A stretch of DNA of 64,000 bases, from NCBI GenBank assembly GCA_949130495.1, contig OX422218.1:40866651-40930650 (forward strand), in the 5' to 3' direction. Position numbers and translations under genes: made by a program. Shown piece after piece: positions 23,861 to 38,600 of the stretch (position 1 is the first letter of the stretch; every line of letters starts with the position of its first letter). The notes under the pieces are model-generated. The model searched no databases. It saw only the letters and a program-made list of their open reading frames with translations, and was not told the DNA's origin. The DNA comes from Sambucus nigra. Taxonomy: Eukaryota > Streptophyta > Magnoliopsida > Dipsacales > Adoxaceae.

Positions 23861-26800
23861 AATTTAGTGTACGACGTGAATTTGCAAAAAAATAGACTTG
23901 TGCACAAAAAATGCCATCGAAGGGTGAAAACGTAAAGCCACCACAAAACGGTACCGTAACAGTCACGAACACCTCGCACGGGACCAATGTCACTCGTAGG
24001 AACCGACCGCGTAGTCACGGGATCCCGGTTTGAGTGTACGGCGTGAATTTGAAAAAATTAGACTTAAGCATAAAAACATGTCATCGAAGGGTGAAAACGT
24101 AAAATAGCAACAAAACTCTACCGTAAGAGTCACGAACACCTCGCACGGGACCAATGCGACTCGTAGGAACCGACCGCGTTGTCACGGAGCTCCCGGTTTG
24201 AGTGTACGACGTTAATATGCAAAAAATTAGACTTGTGCACAAAAAATGCCATCGAATGGTGAAAACATAAAGCAGCCACAAAACGGTACCGTAACAGTCA
24301 CGAACACCTCGTACGGGACCAATGTGACTCGTAGGAACCGATCGCGTAGTCACAGGGTCCCGGTTTGAGTGTACGGCGTGAATTTGAAAAAATTAGACTT
24401 AAGCATAAAAACATGTCATCGAAGGGTGAAAACGTAAAACAGCAACAAAACTCTACCGTAAGAGTCACGAACACCTCACACGGGACCAATGCGACTCGTA
24501 GGAACCGACCGCGTAGTCACGGGGATCCCGGGTTGAGTGTACGACGTGAATTTACAAAAAAATAGACTTATGCATAAAAACATGCCATCGAAGGGTGAAA
24601 ACGTAAAAATGCCACAAAAAGGTCCCGTAAGAGTCACGAGCACGTCGCACGGGACCAATGCGACTCGTAGGAAGTGACCGCGTAGTCACGGGGCTCCCGG
24701 TTTGAGTGTATGACGTGAACTTGAAAAAAATTAGACTTAAGCATAAAAACATGCCATCGACGGGTGAAAACGTAAAACTGCCACAAAACGGTCCCTTACG
24801 AGTCACGATCACCTCGCACGGGACCAATGCGACTCGTAGGAACTGACCGCGTAGTCACGGGGCTCCCGGTTTGACTGTACGATGTGAATTTGCAAAAAAT
24901 TAGACTTGTGCATAAAAACATGCCATCGAAGGGTGAAAACGTAAAACTGCCACAAAACGGTACCGAAAGAGTCACAAACACCTCGCACGGGACCAATGTG
25001 ACTGGTAGGAACCGACCGTGTAGTCACGGGGCTCCCGGTTTGAGTGTACGTCGTGAATTTGCGAAAAATTAGACTTAAGCATAAAAACATGCCGTCGAAG
25101 GGTGAAAACGTAAAACAGCCACAAAACTCTACCGTAAGAGTCACGAACACCTCGCACCAGACCAATGCGACTCGTAGGAACCGACCGCGTAGTCACGGAG
25201 CTCCCGGCTTGAGTGTACGAAGTGAATTTGCAAAAAATTAGACTTGTGCACAAAAAATGCCATCGAATGGTGAAAACATAAAGCAGCCACAAAACGGTAC
25301 CGTAACAGTCACGAACACCTCGCACGGGACCAATGTGACTCGTAGGAACCGATCGCGTAGTCACGGGGTCCCGGTTTGAGTGTACGGCGTGAATTTGAAA
25401 AAATTAGACTTAAGCATAAAAACATGTCATCGAAGGGTGAAAACGTAAAACAGCAACAAAACTCTACCGTAAGAGTCACGAACACCTCACACGGGACCAA
25501 TGCGACTCGTAGGAACCGACCGCGTATTCACGGGGCTCCCGGGTTGAGTGTACGACGTGAATTTACAAAAAAATAGACTTATGCATAAAAACATGCCATC
25601 GAAGGGTGAAAACGTAAAAATGCCACAAAAAGGACCCGTAAGAGTCACGAGCACGTCGCACGGGACCAATGCGACTCGTATGAAGTGACCGCGTAGTCAC
25701 GGGGCTCCCGGTTTGATTGTACGACGTGAACTAGAAAAAAATTAGACTTAAGCATAAAAACATGCCATCGAAGGGTGAAAACGCAAAACTGCCACAAAAC
25801 GGTCCCTTAAGAGTCACGATCACCTCGCACGGGACCAATGCGACTCGTAGGAACTAACCGCGTAGTCACGGGGCTCCCGATTTGAATGTACGATGTGAAT
25901 TTGCAAAAAATTAGACTTGTCCATAAAAACATGCCATCGAAGGGTGAAAACGTAAAACTGCCACAAAACGGTACCGAAAGAGTCACAAACACCTCGCACG
26001 GGACCAATGTGACTCGTAGGAACCGACCGCGTAGTCACGGGGCTCCCGGTTTGAGTGTACGACGTGAATTTACAAGAAATTAGACTTATGCCTAAAAAAT
26101 TCCATCGAATGGTGACAACATAAAACAGCCACAAAACGGTACCGTAAGAGTCATGAACACCTCGCGCGGGACCAATGTGAATCGTAGGAACCGACCGCGT
26201 AGTCACGGGGCTCTCGGTTTGAGTGTACGACGTAAATTTGTAAAAAATAGACTTACGCATAAAAACATGCAATTGAAGGATGAAAATGTAAAACAACCAC
26301 AAAACGGTACCGTCAGAGTCACGAACACCTCGCACGGGAGCAATGTGACTCGTAGGAACCGACCGCGTAGTCACGGTGCTCACGGTTTGAGTGTACGACG
26401 TGAATTTGCCAAAAATTAGACTTAAGCATAAAAACATGGAATCGAAGGGTGAAAAGTTAAAACAGCGATAAAACGGTATCGTAAGAGTCACGAACACCTC
26501 GCACTGGACCAATGCGACTCGTAGGAACCGTCCGCGTAGTCACGGGAATCCCGGTTTGAGTATACGACGTGAATTTGCAAAAAAAATAGACTTATGCATA
26601 AAAACATGCCATCGAAGGGTGAAAACGTAAAACAGCCACAAAACGGTCCCGTAAGAGTTGCGAGCACGTCGCACGGGACCAATGCAACTCGTAGGAACCG
26701 ACCGCGTAGTCACGGGGCTCCCAGTTTGAGTGTATGACGTGAATTTGAAAAAAATTAGACTTAAGCATAAAAACATGCCATCGAAGGGTGAAAACGTAAA

Positions 26801-27130
26801 ACTGCCACAAAACGGTCCCTTAAGAGTCACGATCACCTCGCACGGGACCAATGCGACTCGTAGGAACTGACCGCGTAGTCACGGGGCTCCCGGTTTGACT
26901 GTACGATGTGAATTTGCAAAAAATTAGACTTGTGCATAAAAACATGCCATCGAAGGGTGAAAACGTAAAACTGCCACAAAACGGTACCGAAAGAGTCACA
27001 AACACCTCGCACGGGACCAATGTGACTCGTAGGAACCGACCGTGTAGTCACGGGGCTCCCGGTTTGAGTGTACGTCGTGAATTTGCGAAAAATTAGACTT
27101 AAGCATAAAAACATGCCTTCGAAGGGTCAA
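23761..27130 (+). repeat. 20-monomer tandem duplication, copy 2 (3,370 bp)
   Basis: Matches the preceding 3,370 bp with few changes. Private substitutions include gaatcgtagg near 26165, gcaattgaagg near 26270 and catcgacggg near 24757. At its right end the sequence leaves the duplicated path near 27134 and returns to the 23-mer order (r then q then a). Confidence 0.85.
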
Positions 27131-28167
27131 AACGTAAAACAGCCACAAAACTCTACCGTAAGAGTCACGAACACCTCGCACGAGACCAATGCGACTCGAA
27201 GGAACCGACCGCGTAGTCACGGGGATCCCGGTTTGAGTGTACGACGTGAATTTGCAAAAAATTAGACTTAAGCGTAAAACCATGCCATCGAAGGGTGAAA
27301 ATGTAAAACAGCCACAAAACAGTCCCGTAAGAGTCACAAACATCTCGCACGGGACCAATGTGACTCGTAGGAACCGTCCGCGTTGTCACGGGAATCCCGG
27401 TTTGAGTGTACGACGTGAATTTGTAAAAAAATAGACTTATGCATAAAAACATGGCATCGAAGGGAGAAAACGTAAAACAACCACAAAACGGTCCCGTAAG
27501 AGTGGCGAGCACGTCGCACGGGACCAATGCAACTCGTAGGAACCGACCGCGTAGTCACGGGGCTCCCAGTTTGAGTGTACGACGTGAATTTGAAAAAATT
27601 AGACTTATGCATAAAAATATGTCATCGAAGGCTGAAAAGATAAAACTGCCACAAAACGGTCTCGTAAGAGTCACGAACACCTCGCACGGGACCTATGCGA
27701 CTTGTAGGAACCGATCGCGTAGTCACGGGGCTCCCGATTTTAGTGTACGACGTGAATTTGCAAAAAAATAGACTTGTGCACAAAAAATGCCATCGAAGGG
27801 TGAAAACGTAAAGCCGCCACAAAACGGTACCGTAACAGTCACGAACACCTCGCACGGGACCAATGTGACTCGTCGGAACCGACCGCGTAGTCACGGGATC
27901 CCGGTTTGAGTGTACGGCGTGAATTTGAAAAAATTAGACTTAAGCATAAAAACATGTCATCGAAGGGTGAAAACGTAAAATAGCAACAAAACTCTACCGT
28001 AAGAGTCACGAACACCTCGCACGGGACCAATGCGACTCGAAGGAACCGACCGCGTAGTCACGGAGCTCCCGGTTTGAGTGTACGACGTGAATTTGCAAAA
28101 AATTAGACTTGTGCACAAAAAATGCCATCGAATGATGAAAACATAAAGCAGCCACAAAAAGGTACCG

Positions 28168-31100
28168 TAACAGTCACGAACACCTCGCACGGGACCAATG
28201 TGACTCGTAGGAACCGATCGCGTAGTCACGGGGTCCCGGTTTGAGTGTACGGCGTGAATTTGAAAAAATTAGACTTAAGCATAAAAACATGTCATCGAAG
28301 GGTGAAAACGTAAAACAGCAACAAAACTCTACCGTAAGAGTCACGAACACCTCACACGGGACCAATGCGACTCGTAGGAACCGACCGCGTAGTCACGGGG
28401 ATCCCGGGTTGAGTGTACGACGTGAATTTACAAAAAAATAGACTTATGCATAAAAACATGCCATCGAAGGGTGAAAACGTAAAAATGCCACAAAAAGGTC
28501 CCGTAAGAGTCACGAGCACGTCGCACGGGACCAATGCGACTCGTAGGAAGTGACCGCGTAGTCACGGGGCTCCCGGTTTGAGTGTACGACGTGAACTTGA
28601 AAAAAATTAGACTTAAGCATAAAAACATGCCATCGAAGGGTGAAAACGTAAAACTGCCACAAAACGGTCCCTTACGAGTCACGATCACCTCGCACGGGAC
28701 CAATGCGACTCGTAGGAACTGACCGCGTAGTCACGGGGCTCCCGGTTTGACTGTACGATGTGAATTTGCAAAAAATTAGACTTGTGCATAAAAACATGCC
28801 ATCGAAGGGTGAAAACGTAAAACTGCCACAAAACGGTACCGAAAGAGTCACAAACACCTCGCACGGGACCAATGTGACTGGTAGGAACCGACCGTGTAGT
28901 CACGGGGCTCCCGGTTTGAGTGTACGTCGTGAATTTGCGAAAAATTAGACTTAAGCATAAAAACATGCCGTCGAAGGGTGAAAACGTAAAACAGCCACAA
29001 AACTCTACCGTAAGAGTCACGAACACCTCGCACCAGACCAATGCGACTCGTAGGAACCGACCGCGTAGTCACGGAGCTCCCGGCTTGAGTGTACGACGTG
29101 AATTTGCAAAAAATTAGACTTGTGCACAAAAAATGCCATCGAATGGTGAAAACATAAAGCAGCCACAAAACGGTACCGTAACAGTCACGAACACCTCGCA
29201 CGGGACCAATGTGACTCGTAGGAACCGATCGCGTAGTCACGGGGTCCCGGTTTGAGTGTACGGCGTGAATTTGAAAAAATTAGACTTAAGCATAAAAACA
29301 TGTCATCGAAGGGTGAAAACGTAAAACAGCAACAAAACTCTACCGTAAGAGTCACGAACACCTCACACGGGACTAATGCGACTCGTAGGAACCGACCGCG
29401 TATTCACGGGGCTCCCGGGTTGAGTGTACGACGTGAATTTACAAAAAAATAGACTTATGCATAAAAACATGCCATCGAAGGGTGAAAACGTAAAAATGCC
29501 ACAAAAAGGACCCGTAAGAGTCACGAGCACGTCGCACGGGACCAATGCGACTCGTATGAAGTGACCGCGTAGTCACGGGGCTCCCGGTTTGATTGTACGA
29601 CGTGAACTAGAAAAAAATTAGACTTAAGCATAAAAACATGCCATCGAAGGGTGAAAACGCAAAACTGCCACAAAACGGTCCCTTAAGAGTCACGATCACC
29701 TCGCACGGGACCAATGCGACTCGTAGGAACTAACCGCGTAGTCACGGGGCTCCCGATTTGAATGTACGATGTGAATTTGCAAAAAATTAGACTTGTCCAT
29801 AAAAACATGCCATCGAAGGGTGAAAACGTAAAACTGCCACAAAACGGTACCGAAAGAGTCACAAACACCTCGCACGGGACCAATGTGACTCGTAGGAACC
29901 GACCGCGTAGTCACGGGGCTCCCGGTTTGAGTGTACGACGTGAATTTACAAGAAATTAGACTTATGCCTAAAAAATTCCATCGAATGGTGACAACATAAA
30001 ACAGCCACAAAACGGTACCGTAAGAGTCATGAACACCTCGCGCGGGACCAATGTGACTCGTAGGAACCGACCGCGTAGTCACGGGGCTCTCGGTTTGAGT
30101 GTACGACGTAAATTTGTAAAAAATAGACTTACGCATAAAAACATGCAATCGAAGGATGAAAATGTAAAACAACCACAAAACGGTACCGTCAGAGTCACGA
30201 ACACCTCGCACGGGAGCAATGTGACTCGTAGGAACCGACCGCGTAGTCACGGTGCTCACGGTTTGAGTGTACGACGTGAATTTGCCAAAAATTAGACTTA
30301 AGCATAAAAACATGGAATCGAAGGGTGAAAAGTTAAAACAGCGATAAAACGGTATCGTAAGAGTCACGAACACCTCGCACTGGACCAATGCGACTCGTAG
30401 GAACCGTCCGCGTAGTCACGGGAATCCCGGTTTGAGTATACGACGTGAATTTGCAAAAAAAATAGACTTATGCATAAAAACATGCCATCGAAGGGTGAAA
30501 ATGTAAAACAGCCACAAAACGGTCCCGTAAGAGTTGCGAGCACGTCGCACGGGACCAATGCAACTCGGAGGAACCGACCGCGTAGTCACGGGGCTCCCAG
30601 TTTGAGTGTATGACGTGAATTTGAAAAAAATTAGACTTAAGCATAAAAACATGCCATCGAAGGGTGAAAACGTAAAACTGCCACAAAACGGTCCCTTAAG
30701 AGTCACGATCACCTCGCACGGGACCAATGCGACTCGTAGGAACTGACCGCGTAGTCACGGGGCTCCCGGTTTGACTGTACGATGTGAATTTGCAAAAAAT
30801 TAGACTTGTGCATAAAAACATGCCATCGAAGGGTGAAAACGTAAAACTGCCACAAAACGGTACCGAAAGAGTCACAAACACCTCGCACGGGACCAATGTG
30901 ACTCGTAGGAACCGACCGTGTAGTCACAGGGCTCCCGGTTTGAGTGTACGTCGTGAATTTGCGAAAAATTAGACTTAAGCATAAAAACATGCCTTCGAAG
31001 GGTGAAAACATAAAACTGCCACAAAACGGTCTCGTAAGAGTCACGAACACCTCGCACGGGACCAATGCGACTCGTAGCAACCGATCGCGTAGTCACGGGG

Positions 31101-34100
31101 CTCCCGAATTTAGTGTACGACGTGAATTTGCAAAAAAATAGACTTGTGCACAAAAAATGCCATCGAAGGGTGAAAACGTAAAGCCACCACAAAACGGTAC
31201 CGTAACAGTCACGAACACCTCGCACGGGACCAATGTCACTCGTAGGAACCGACCGCGTAGTCACGGGATCCCGGTTTGAGTGTACGGCGTGAATTTGAAA
31301 AAATTAGACTTAAGCATAAAAACATGTCATCGAAGGGTGAAAACGTAAAATAGCAACAAAACTCTACCGTAAGAGTCACGAACACCTCGCACGGGACCAA
31401 TGCGACTCGTAGGAACCGACCGCGTTGTCACAGAGCTCCCGGTTTGAGTGTACGACGTTAATATGCAAAAAATTAGACTTGTGCACAAAAAATGCCATCG
31501 AATGGTGAAAACATAAAGCAGCCACAAAACGGTACCGTAACAGTCACGAACACCTCGTACGGGACCAATGTGACTCGTAGGAACCGATCGCGTAGTCACA
31601 GGGTCCCGGTTTGAGTGTACGGCGTGAATTTGAAAAAATTAGACTTAAGCATAAAAACATGTCATCGAAGGGTGAAAACGTAAAACAGCAACAAAACTCT
31701 ACCGTAAGAGTCACGAACACCTCACACGGGACCAATGCGACTCGTAGGAACCGACCGCGTAGTCACGGGGATCCCGGGTTGAGTGTACGACGTGAATTTA
31801 CAAAAAAATAGACTTATGCATAAAAACATGCCATCGAAGGGTGAAAACGTAAAAATGCCACAAAAAGGTCCCGTAAGAGTCACGAGCACGTCGCACGGGA
31901 CCAATGCGACTCGTAGGAAGTGACCGCGTAGTCACGGGGCTCCCGGTTTGAGTGTATGACGTGAACTTGAAAAAAATTAGACTTAAGCATAAAAACATGC
32001 CATCGACGGGTGAAAACGTAAAACTGCCACAAAACGGTCCCTTACGAGTCACGATCACCTCGCACGGGACCAATGCGACTCGTAGGAACTGACCGCGTAG
32101 TCACGGGGCTCCCGGTTTGACTGTACGATGTGAATTTGCAAAAAATTAGACTTGTGCATAAAAACATGCCATCGAAGGGTGAAAACGTAAAACTGCCACA
32201 AAACGGTACCGAAAGAGTCACAAACACCTCGCACGGGACCAATGTGACTGGTAGGAACCGACCGTGTAGTCACGGGGCTCCCGGTTTGAGTGTACGTCGT
32301 GAATTTGCGAAAAATTAGACTTAAGCATAAAAACATGCCGTCGAAGGGTGAAAACGTAAAACAGCCACAAAACTCTACCGTAAGAGTCACGAACACCTCG
32401 CACCAGACCAATGCGACTCGTAGGAACCGACCGCGTAGTCACGGAGCTCCCGGCTTGAGTGTACGAAGTGAATTTGCAAAAAATTAGACTTGTGCACAAA
32501 AAATGCCATCGAATGGTGAAAACATAAAGCAGCCACAAAACGGTACCGTAACAGTCACGAACACCTCGCACGGGACCAATGTGACTCGTAGGAACCGATC
32601 GCGTAGTCACGGGGTCCCGGTTTGAGTGTACGGCGTGAATTTGAAAAAATTAGACTTAAGCATAAAAACATGTCATCGAAGGGTGAAAACGTAAAACAGC
32701 AACAAAACTCTACCGTAAGAGTCACGAACACCTCACACGGGACCAATGCGACTCGTAGGAACCGACCGCGTATTCACGGGGCTCCCGGGTTGAGTGTACG
32801 ACGTGAATTTACAAAAAAATAGACTTATGCATAAAAACATGCCATCGAAGGGTGAAAACGTAAAAATGCCACAAAAAGGACCCGTAAGAGTCACGAGCAC
32901 GTCGCACGGGACCAATGCGACTCGTATGAAGTGACCGCGTAGTCACGGGGCTCCCGGTTTGATTGTACGACGTGAACTAGAAAAAAATTAGACTTAAGCA
33001 TAAAAACATGCCATCGAAGGGTGAAAACGCAAAACTGCCACAAAACGGTCCCTTAAGAGTCACGATCACCTCGCACGGGACCAATGCGACTCGTAGGAAC
33101 TAACCGCGTAGTCACGGGGCTCCCGATTTGAATGTACGATGTGAATTTGCAAAAAATTAGACTTGTCCATAAAAACATGCCATCGAAGGGTGAAAACGTA
33201 AAACTGCCACAAAACGGTACCGAAAGAGTCACAAACACCTCGCACGGGACCAATGTGACTCGTAGGAACCGACCGCGTAGTCACGGGGCTCCCGGTTGGA
33301 GTGTACGACGTGAATTTACAAGAAATTAGACTTATGCCTAAAAAATTCCATCGAATGGTGACAACATAAAACAGCCACAAAACGGTACCGTAAGAGTCAT
33401 GAACACCTCGCGCGGGACCAATGTGACTCGTAGGAACCGACCGCGTAGTCACGGGGCTCTCGGTTTGAGTGTACGACGTAAATTTGTAAAAAATAGACTT
33501 ACGCATAAAAACATGCAATTGAAGGATGAAAATGTAAAACAACCACAAAACGGTACCGTCAGAGTCACGAACACCTCGCACGGGAGCAATGTGACTCGTA
33601 GGAACCGACCGCGTAGTCACGGTGCTCACGGTTTGAGTGTACGACGTGAATTTGCCAAAAATTAGACTTAAGCATAAAAACATGGAATCGAAGGGTGAAA
33701 AGTTAAAACAGCGATAAAACGGTATCGTAAGAGTCACGAACACCTTGCACTGGACCAATGCGACTCGTAGGAACCGTCCGCGTAGTCACGGGAATCCCGG
33801 TTTGAGTATACGACGTGAATTTGCAAAAAAAATAGACTTATGCATAAAAACATGCCATCGAAGGGTGAAAACGTAAAACAGCCACAAAACGGTCCCGTAA
33901 GAGTTGCGAGCACGTCGCACGGGACCAATGCAACTCGTAGGAACCGACCGCGTAGTCACGGGGCTCCCAGTTTGAGTGTATGACGTGAATTTGAAAAAAA
34001 TTAGACTTAAGCATAAAAACATGCCATCGAAGGGTGAAAACGTAAAACTGCCACAAAACGGTCCCTTAAGAGTCACGATCACCTCGCACGGGACCAATGC

Positions 34101-35413
34101 GACTCGTAGGAACTGACCGCGTAGTCACGGGGCTCCCGGTTTGACTGTACGATGTGAATTTGCAAAAAATTAGACTTGTGCATAAAAACATGCCATCGAA
34201 GGGTGAAAACGTAAAACTGCCACAAAACGGTACCGAAAGAGTCACAAACACCTCGCACGGGACCAATGTGACTCGTAGGAACCGACCGTGTAGTCACGGG
34301 GCTCCCGGTTTGAGTGTACGTCGTGAATTTGCGAAAAATTAGACTTAAGCATAAAAACATGCCTTCGAAGGTTGAAAACGTAAAACAGCCACAAAACTCT
34401 ACCGTAAGAGTCACGAACACCTCGCACGAGACCAATGCGACTCGAAGGAACCGACCGCGTAGTCACGGGGATCCCGGTTTGAGTGTACGACGTGAATTTG
34501 CAAAAAATTAGACTTAAGCATAAAACCATGCCATCGAAGGGTGAAAATGTAAAACAGCCACAAAACAGTCCCGTAAGAGTCACAAACATCTCGCACGGGA
34601 CCAATGTGACTCGTAGGAACCGTCCGCGTTGTCACGGGAATCCCGGTTTGAGTGTACGACGTGAATTTGTAAAAAAATAGACTTATGCATAAAAACATGG
34701 CATCGAAGGGAGAAAACGTAAAACAACCACAAAACGGTCCCGTAAGAGTGGCGAGCACGTCGCACGGGACCAATGCAACTCGTAGGAACCGACCGCGTAG
34801 TCACGGGGCTCCCAGTTTGAGTGTACGACGTGAATTTGAAAAAATTAGACTTATGCATAAAAATATGTCATCGAAGGCTGAAAAGATAAAACTGCCACAA
34901 AACGGTCTCGTAAGAGTCACGAACACCTCGCACGGGACCTATGCGACTTGTAGGAACCGATCGCGTAGTCACGGGGCTCCCGATTTTAGTGTACGACGTG
35001 AATTTGCAAAAAAATAGACTTGTGCACAAAAAATGCCATCGAAGGGTGAAAACGTAAAGCCGCCACAAAACGGTACCGTAACAGTCACGAACACCTCGCA
35101 CGGGACCAATGTGACTCGTCGGAACCGACCGCGTAGTCACGGGATCCCGGTTTGAGTGTACGGCGTGAATTTGAAAAAATTAGACTTAAGCATAAAAACA
35201 TGTCATCGAAGGGTGAAAACGTAAAATAGCAACAAAACTCTACCGTAAGAGTCACGAACACCTCGCACGGGACCAATGCGACTCGAAGGAACCGACCGCG
35301 TAGTCACGGAGCTCCCGGTTTGAGTGTACGACGTGAATTTGCAAAAAATTAGACTTGTGCACAAAAAATGCCATCGAATGATGAAAACATAAAGCAGCCA
35401 CAAAAAGGTACCG
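28168..35413 (+). repeat. 43-monomer tandem duplication, copy 2 (7,246 bp)
   Basis: Near-identical to the preceding 7,246 bp; similarity continues to about 35655. Differences I noticed include ctcggagg at 30566, cacaggg near 30928, cacagagc near 31431, ggttggag near 33297 and accttgcac near 33744. Several are CpG-to-CpA or CpG-to-TpG changes. It carries its own copy of the r/b hybrid near 30940-31110. Such long near-identity should be checked against raw reads, because assemblers can misplace or multiply such blocks. Confidence 0.87.
30941..31106 (+). repeat. Second copy of the r/b hybrid monomer
   Basis: Same fused structure as at 23695-23860, switching near 31000. Its presence at exactly the 7,246-bp offset shows that the 20-mer joint already existed when the larger block was copied. 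Confidence 0.85.
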
Positions 35414-35640
35414 TAACAGTCACGAACACCTCGCACGGGACCAATGTGACTCGTAGGAACCGATCGCGTAGTCACGGGGTCCCGGTTTGAGTGTACGGCG
35501 TGAATTTGAAAAAATTAGACTTAAGCATAAAAACATGTCATCGAAGGGTGAAAACGTAAAACAGCAACAAAACTCTACCGTAAGAGTCACGAACACCTCA
35601 CACGGGACCAATGCGACTCGTAGGAACCGACCGCGTAGTC

Positions 35641-38600
35641 ACGGGGATCCCGGGTTGAGTGTACGATGTGAATTTACAAAAAATAGACTTATGCATAAAA
35701 ACATGCCATCGAAGGGTGAAAACGTAAAAATGCAACAAAAAGGTCCCGTAAGAGTCACGAGCACGTCGCACGGGACCAATGCGACTCGTAGTAAGTGATC
35801 GCGTAGTCACGGGGCTCCCGGTTTAAGTGTACGACGTGAACTTGAAAAAAATTAGACTTAAGCATAAAAACATACCATCGAAAGGTGAAAACGTAAAACT
35901 GCCACAAAACGGTCCCTTAAGAGTCACGATCACCTCGCACGGGACCAATGCGACTCGTAGGAACTGACCGCGTAGTCACGGGGCTCCCGGTTTGACTGTA
36001 CGATGTGAATTTGCAAAAAATTAGACTTGTGCATAAAAACATGCCATCGAAGGGTGAAAACGTAAAACTGCCACAAAACGGTACCGAAAGAGTCACAAAC
36101 ACCTCGCACGGGACCAATATGACTCGTAGGAACCGACCGTGTAGTCACGGGGCTCCCGGTTTGAGTGTACGTCGTGAATTTGCAAAAAATTAAACTTCAG
36201 CATAAAAACATGTCGTCGAAGGGTGAAAACTTAAAACAGCCACAAAACTCTACCGTAAGAGTCACAAACACCTCGCACGAGACCAATCCGACTGGTAGGA
36301 ACCGACCGCGTAGTGACGGAGCTCCCGGTTTGAGTGTACGACGTGAATTTGCAAAAAATTAGACTTGTGCACAAAAAATACCATCGAATGGTGAAAACAT
36401 AAAGCAGCCACAAAACGGTACCGTAACAGTCACGAACACCTCGCACGGGACCAATGTGACTCGTAGGAACCGATCGCGTTGTCACGGGGTCCCGGTTTGA
36501 GTGTACGGCGTGAATTTGAAAAAATTAGACTTAAGCATAAAAATATGTCATCGAAGGGTGAAAACGTAAAACAGCAACAAAACTCTACCGTAAGAGTCAC
36601 GAACACCTCACACGGGACCAATACGACTCGTAGGAACCGACCGCGTAGTCACGGGGATCCCGGGTTGAGTGTACGACGTGAATTTACAAAAAAATAGACT
36701 TATGCATAAAAACATGCCATCGAAGGGTGAAAACGTAAAAATTTCACAAAAAGGTCCCGTAAGAGTCACGAGCACGTCGCACGGGACCAATGCGACTCGT
36801 AGGAAGTGACCGCGTAGTCACGGGGCTCCCGGTTTGAGTGTACGACGTGAACTAGAAAAAAATTAGACTTAAGCATAAAAACATGCCATCGAAGGGTGAA
36901 AACGTAAAACTGCCACAAAACGGTCCCTTAAGAGTCACGATCACCTCGCACGGGACCAATGCGACTCGTAAGAACTGACCGCGTAGTCACGGGGCTCCCG
37001 GTTTGACTGTACAATGTGAATTTGCAAAAAATTAGACTTGTGCATAAAAACATGCCATCGAAGGGTGAAAACATAAAACTTCCACAAAACGGTACCGAAA
37101 GAGTCACAAACACCTCGCACGGGACCAATGTGACTCGTAGTAACCGACCGTGTAGTCACGGGGCTCCCGGTTTGAGTGTACGTCGTGAATTTGCGAAAAA
37201 TTAGACTTAAGCATAAAAACATGCCTTCGAAGGGTGAAAACGTAAAACAGCCACAAAACTCTACCGTAAGAGTCACGAACACCTCGCACGAGACCAATGC
37301 GACTCGTAGGAACCGACCGCGTAGTCACGGGGATCCCGGTTTGAGTGTACGACTTGAATTTGCAAAAAAATAGACTTATGCATAAAAACATGGCATCGAA
37401 GGGAGAAAACGTAAAACAACCACAAAACGGTCCCGTAAGAGTGGCGAGCACGTCGCACGGGACCAATGCAACTCGTAAGAACCGACCGCGTAGTCACGGG
37501 GCTCCCAGTTTGAGTGTACGACGTGAATTTGAAAAAATTAGACTTATGCATAAAAACATGTCATCGAAGGCTGAAAACATAAAACTGCCACAAAACGGTC
37601 TCGTAAGAGTCACGAACACCTCGCACGGGACCAATGCGACTCGTAGGAACCGATCGCGTAGTCACGGGGCTCCCGATTTGAGTGTACGACGTGAATTTGC
37701 AAAAAAATAGACTTGTGCACAAAAAATGCCATCGAAGGGTGAAAACGTAAAGCCGCCACAAAACGGTACCGTAACAGTCACGAACACCTCGCACGGGACC
37801 AATGTGACTCGTAGGAATCGACCGCGTAGTCACGGGGTCCCGGTTTGAGTGTACGGCGTGAATTTGAAAAAATTAGACTTAGGCATAAAAACATGTCATC
37901 GAAGGGTGAAAACGTAAAATAGCAACAAAACTCTACCGTAAGAGTCACGAACACCTCGCACGGGACCAATGCGACTCGTAGGAACCGACCGCGTAGTCAC
38001 GGAGCTCCCGGTTTGAGTGTACGACGTGAATTTGCAAAAAATTAGACTTGTGCACAAAAAATGCCATCGAATGGTGAAAACATAAAGCAGCCACAAAATG
38101 GTACCGTAACAGTCACGAACACCTCGCACGGGACCAATGTGACTCATAGGAACCGATCGCGTAGTCACGGGGTCCCGGTTTGAGTGTACGGCGTGAATTT
38201 AAAAAAATTAGACTTAAGCATAAAAACATGTCATCGAAGGGTGAAAACGTAAAACAGCAACAAAACTCTACCGTAAGAGTCACGAACACCTCACACGGGA
38301 CCAATGCGACTCGTAGGAACCGACCGCGTAGTCACGGGGATCCCGGGTTGAGTGTACGACGTGAATTTACAAAAAAATAGACTTATGCATAAAAATATGC
38401 CATCGAAGGGTGAAAACGTAAAAATGCCACAAAAAGGTCCCGTAAGAGTCACGAGCACGTCGCACGGGACCAATGCGACTCGTAGGAAGTGACCGCGTAG
38501 TCACGGGGCTCCCGGTTTGAGTGTACGACGTGAACTTGAAAAAAATTAGACTTAAGCATAAAAACATGCCATCGAAGGGTGAAAACGTAAAACTGCCACA

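Larger units (their letters stand above)
20922..28167 (+). repeat. 43-monomer tandem duplication, copy 1 (7,246 bp)
   Basis: From about 20922 onward the sequence is found again 7,246 bp downstream with only scattered substitutions. The left limit is set by mismatches just before it: ggtgaa and aaatggtacc here against gatgaa and aaaaggtacc around 28130-28165. The block contains the second part of one 20-mer copy, a full second copy and the flanking 23-mer remainder (20 + 23 = 43 monomers). Confidence 0.87.
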
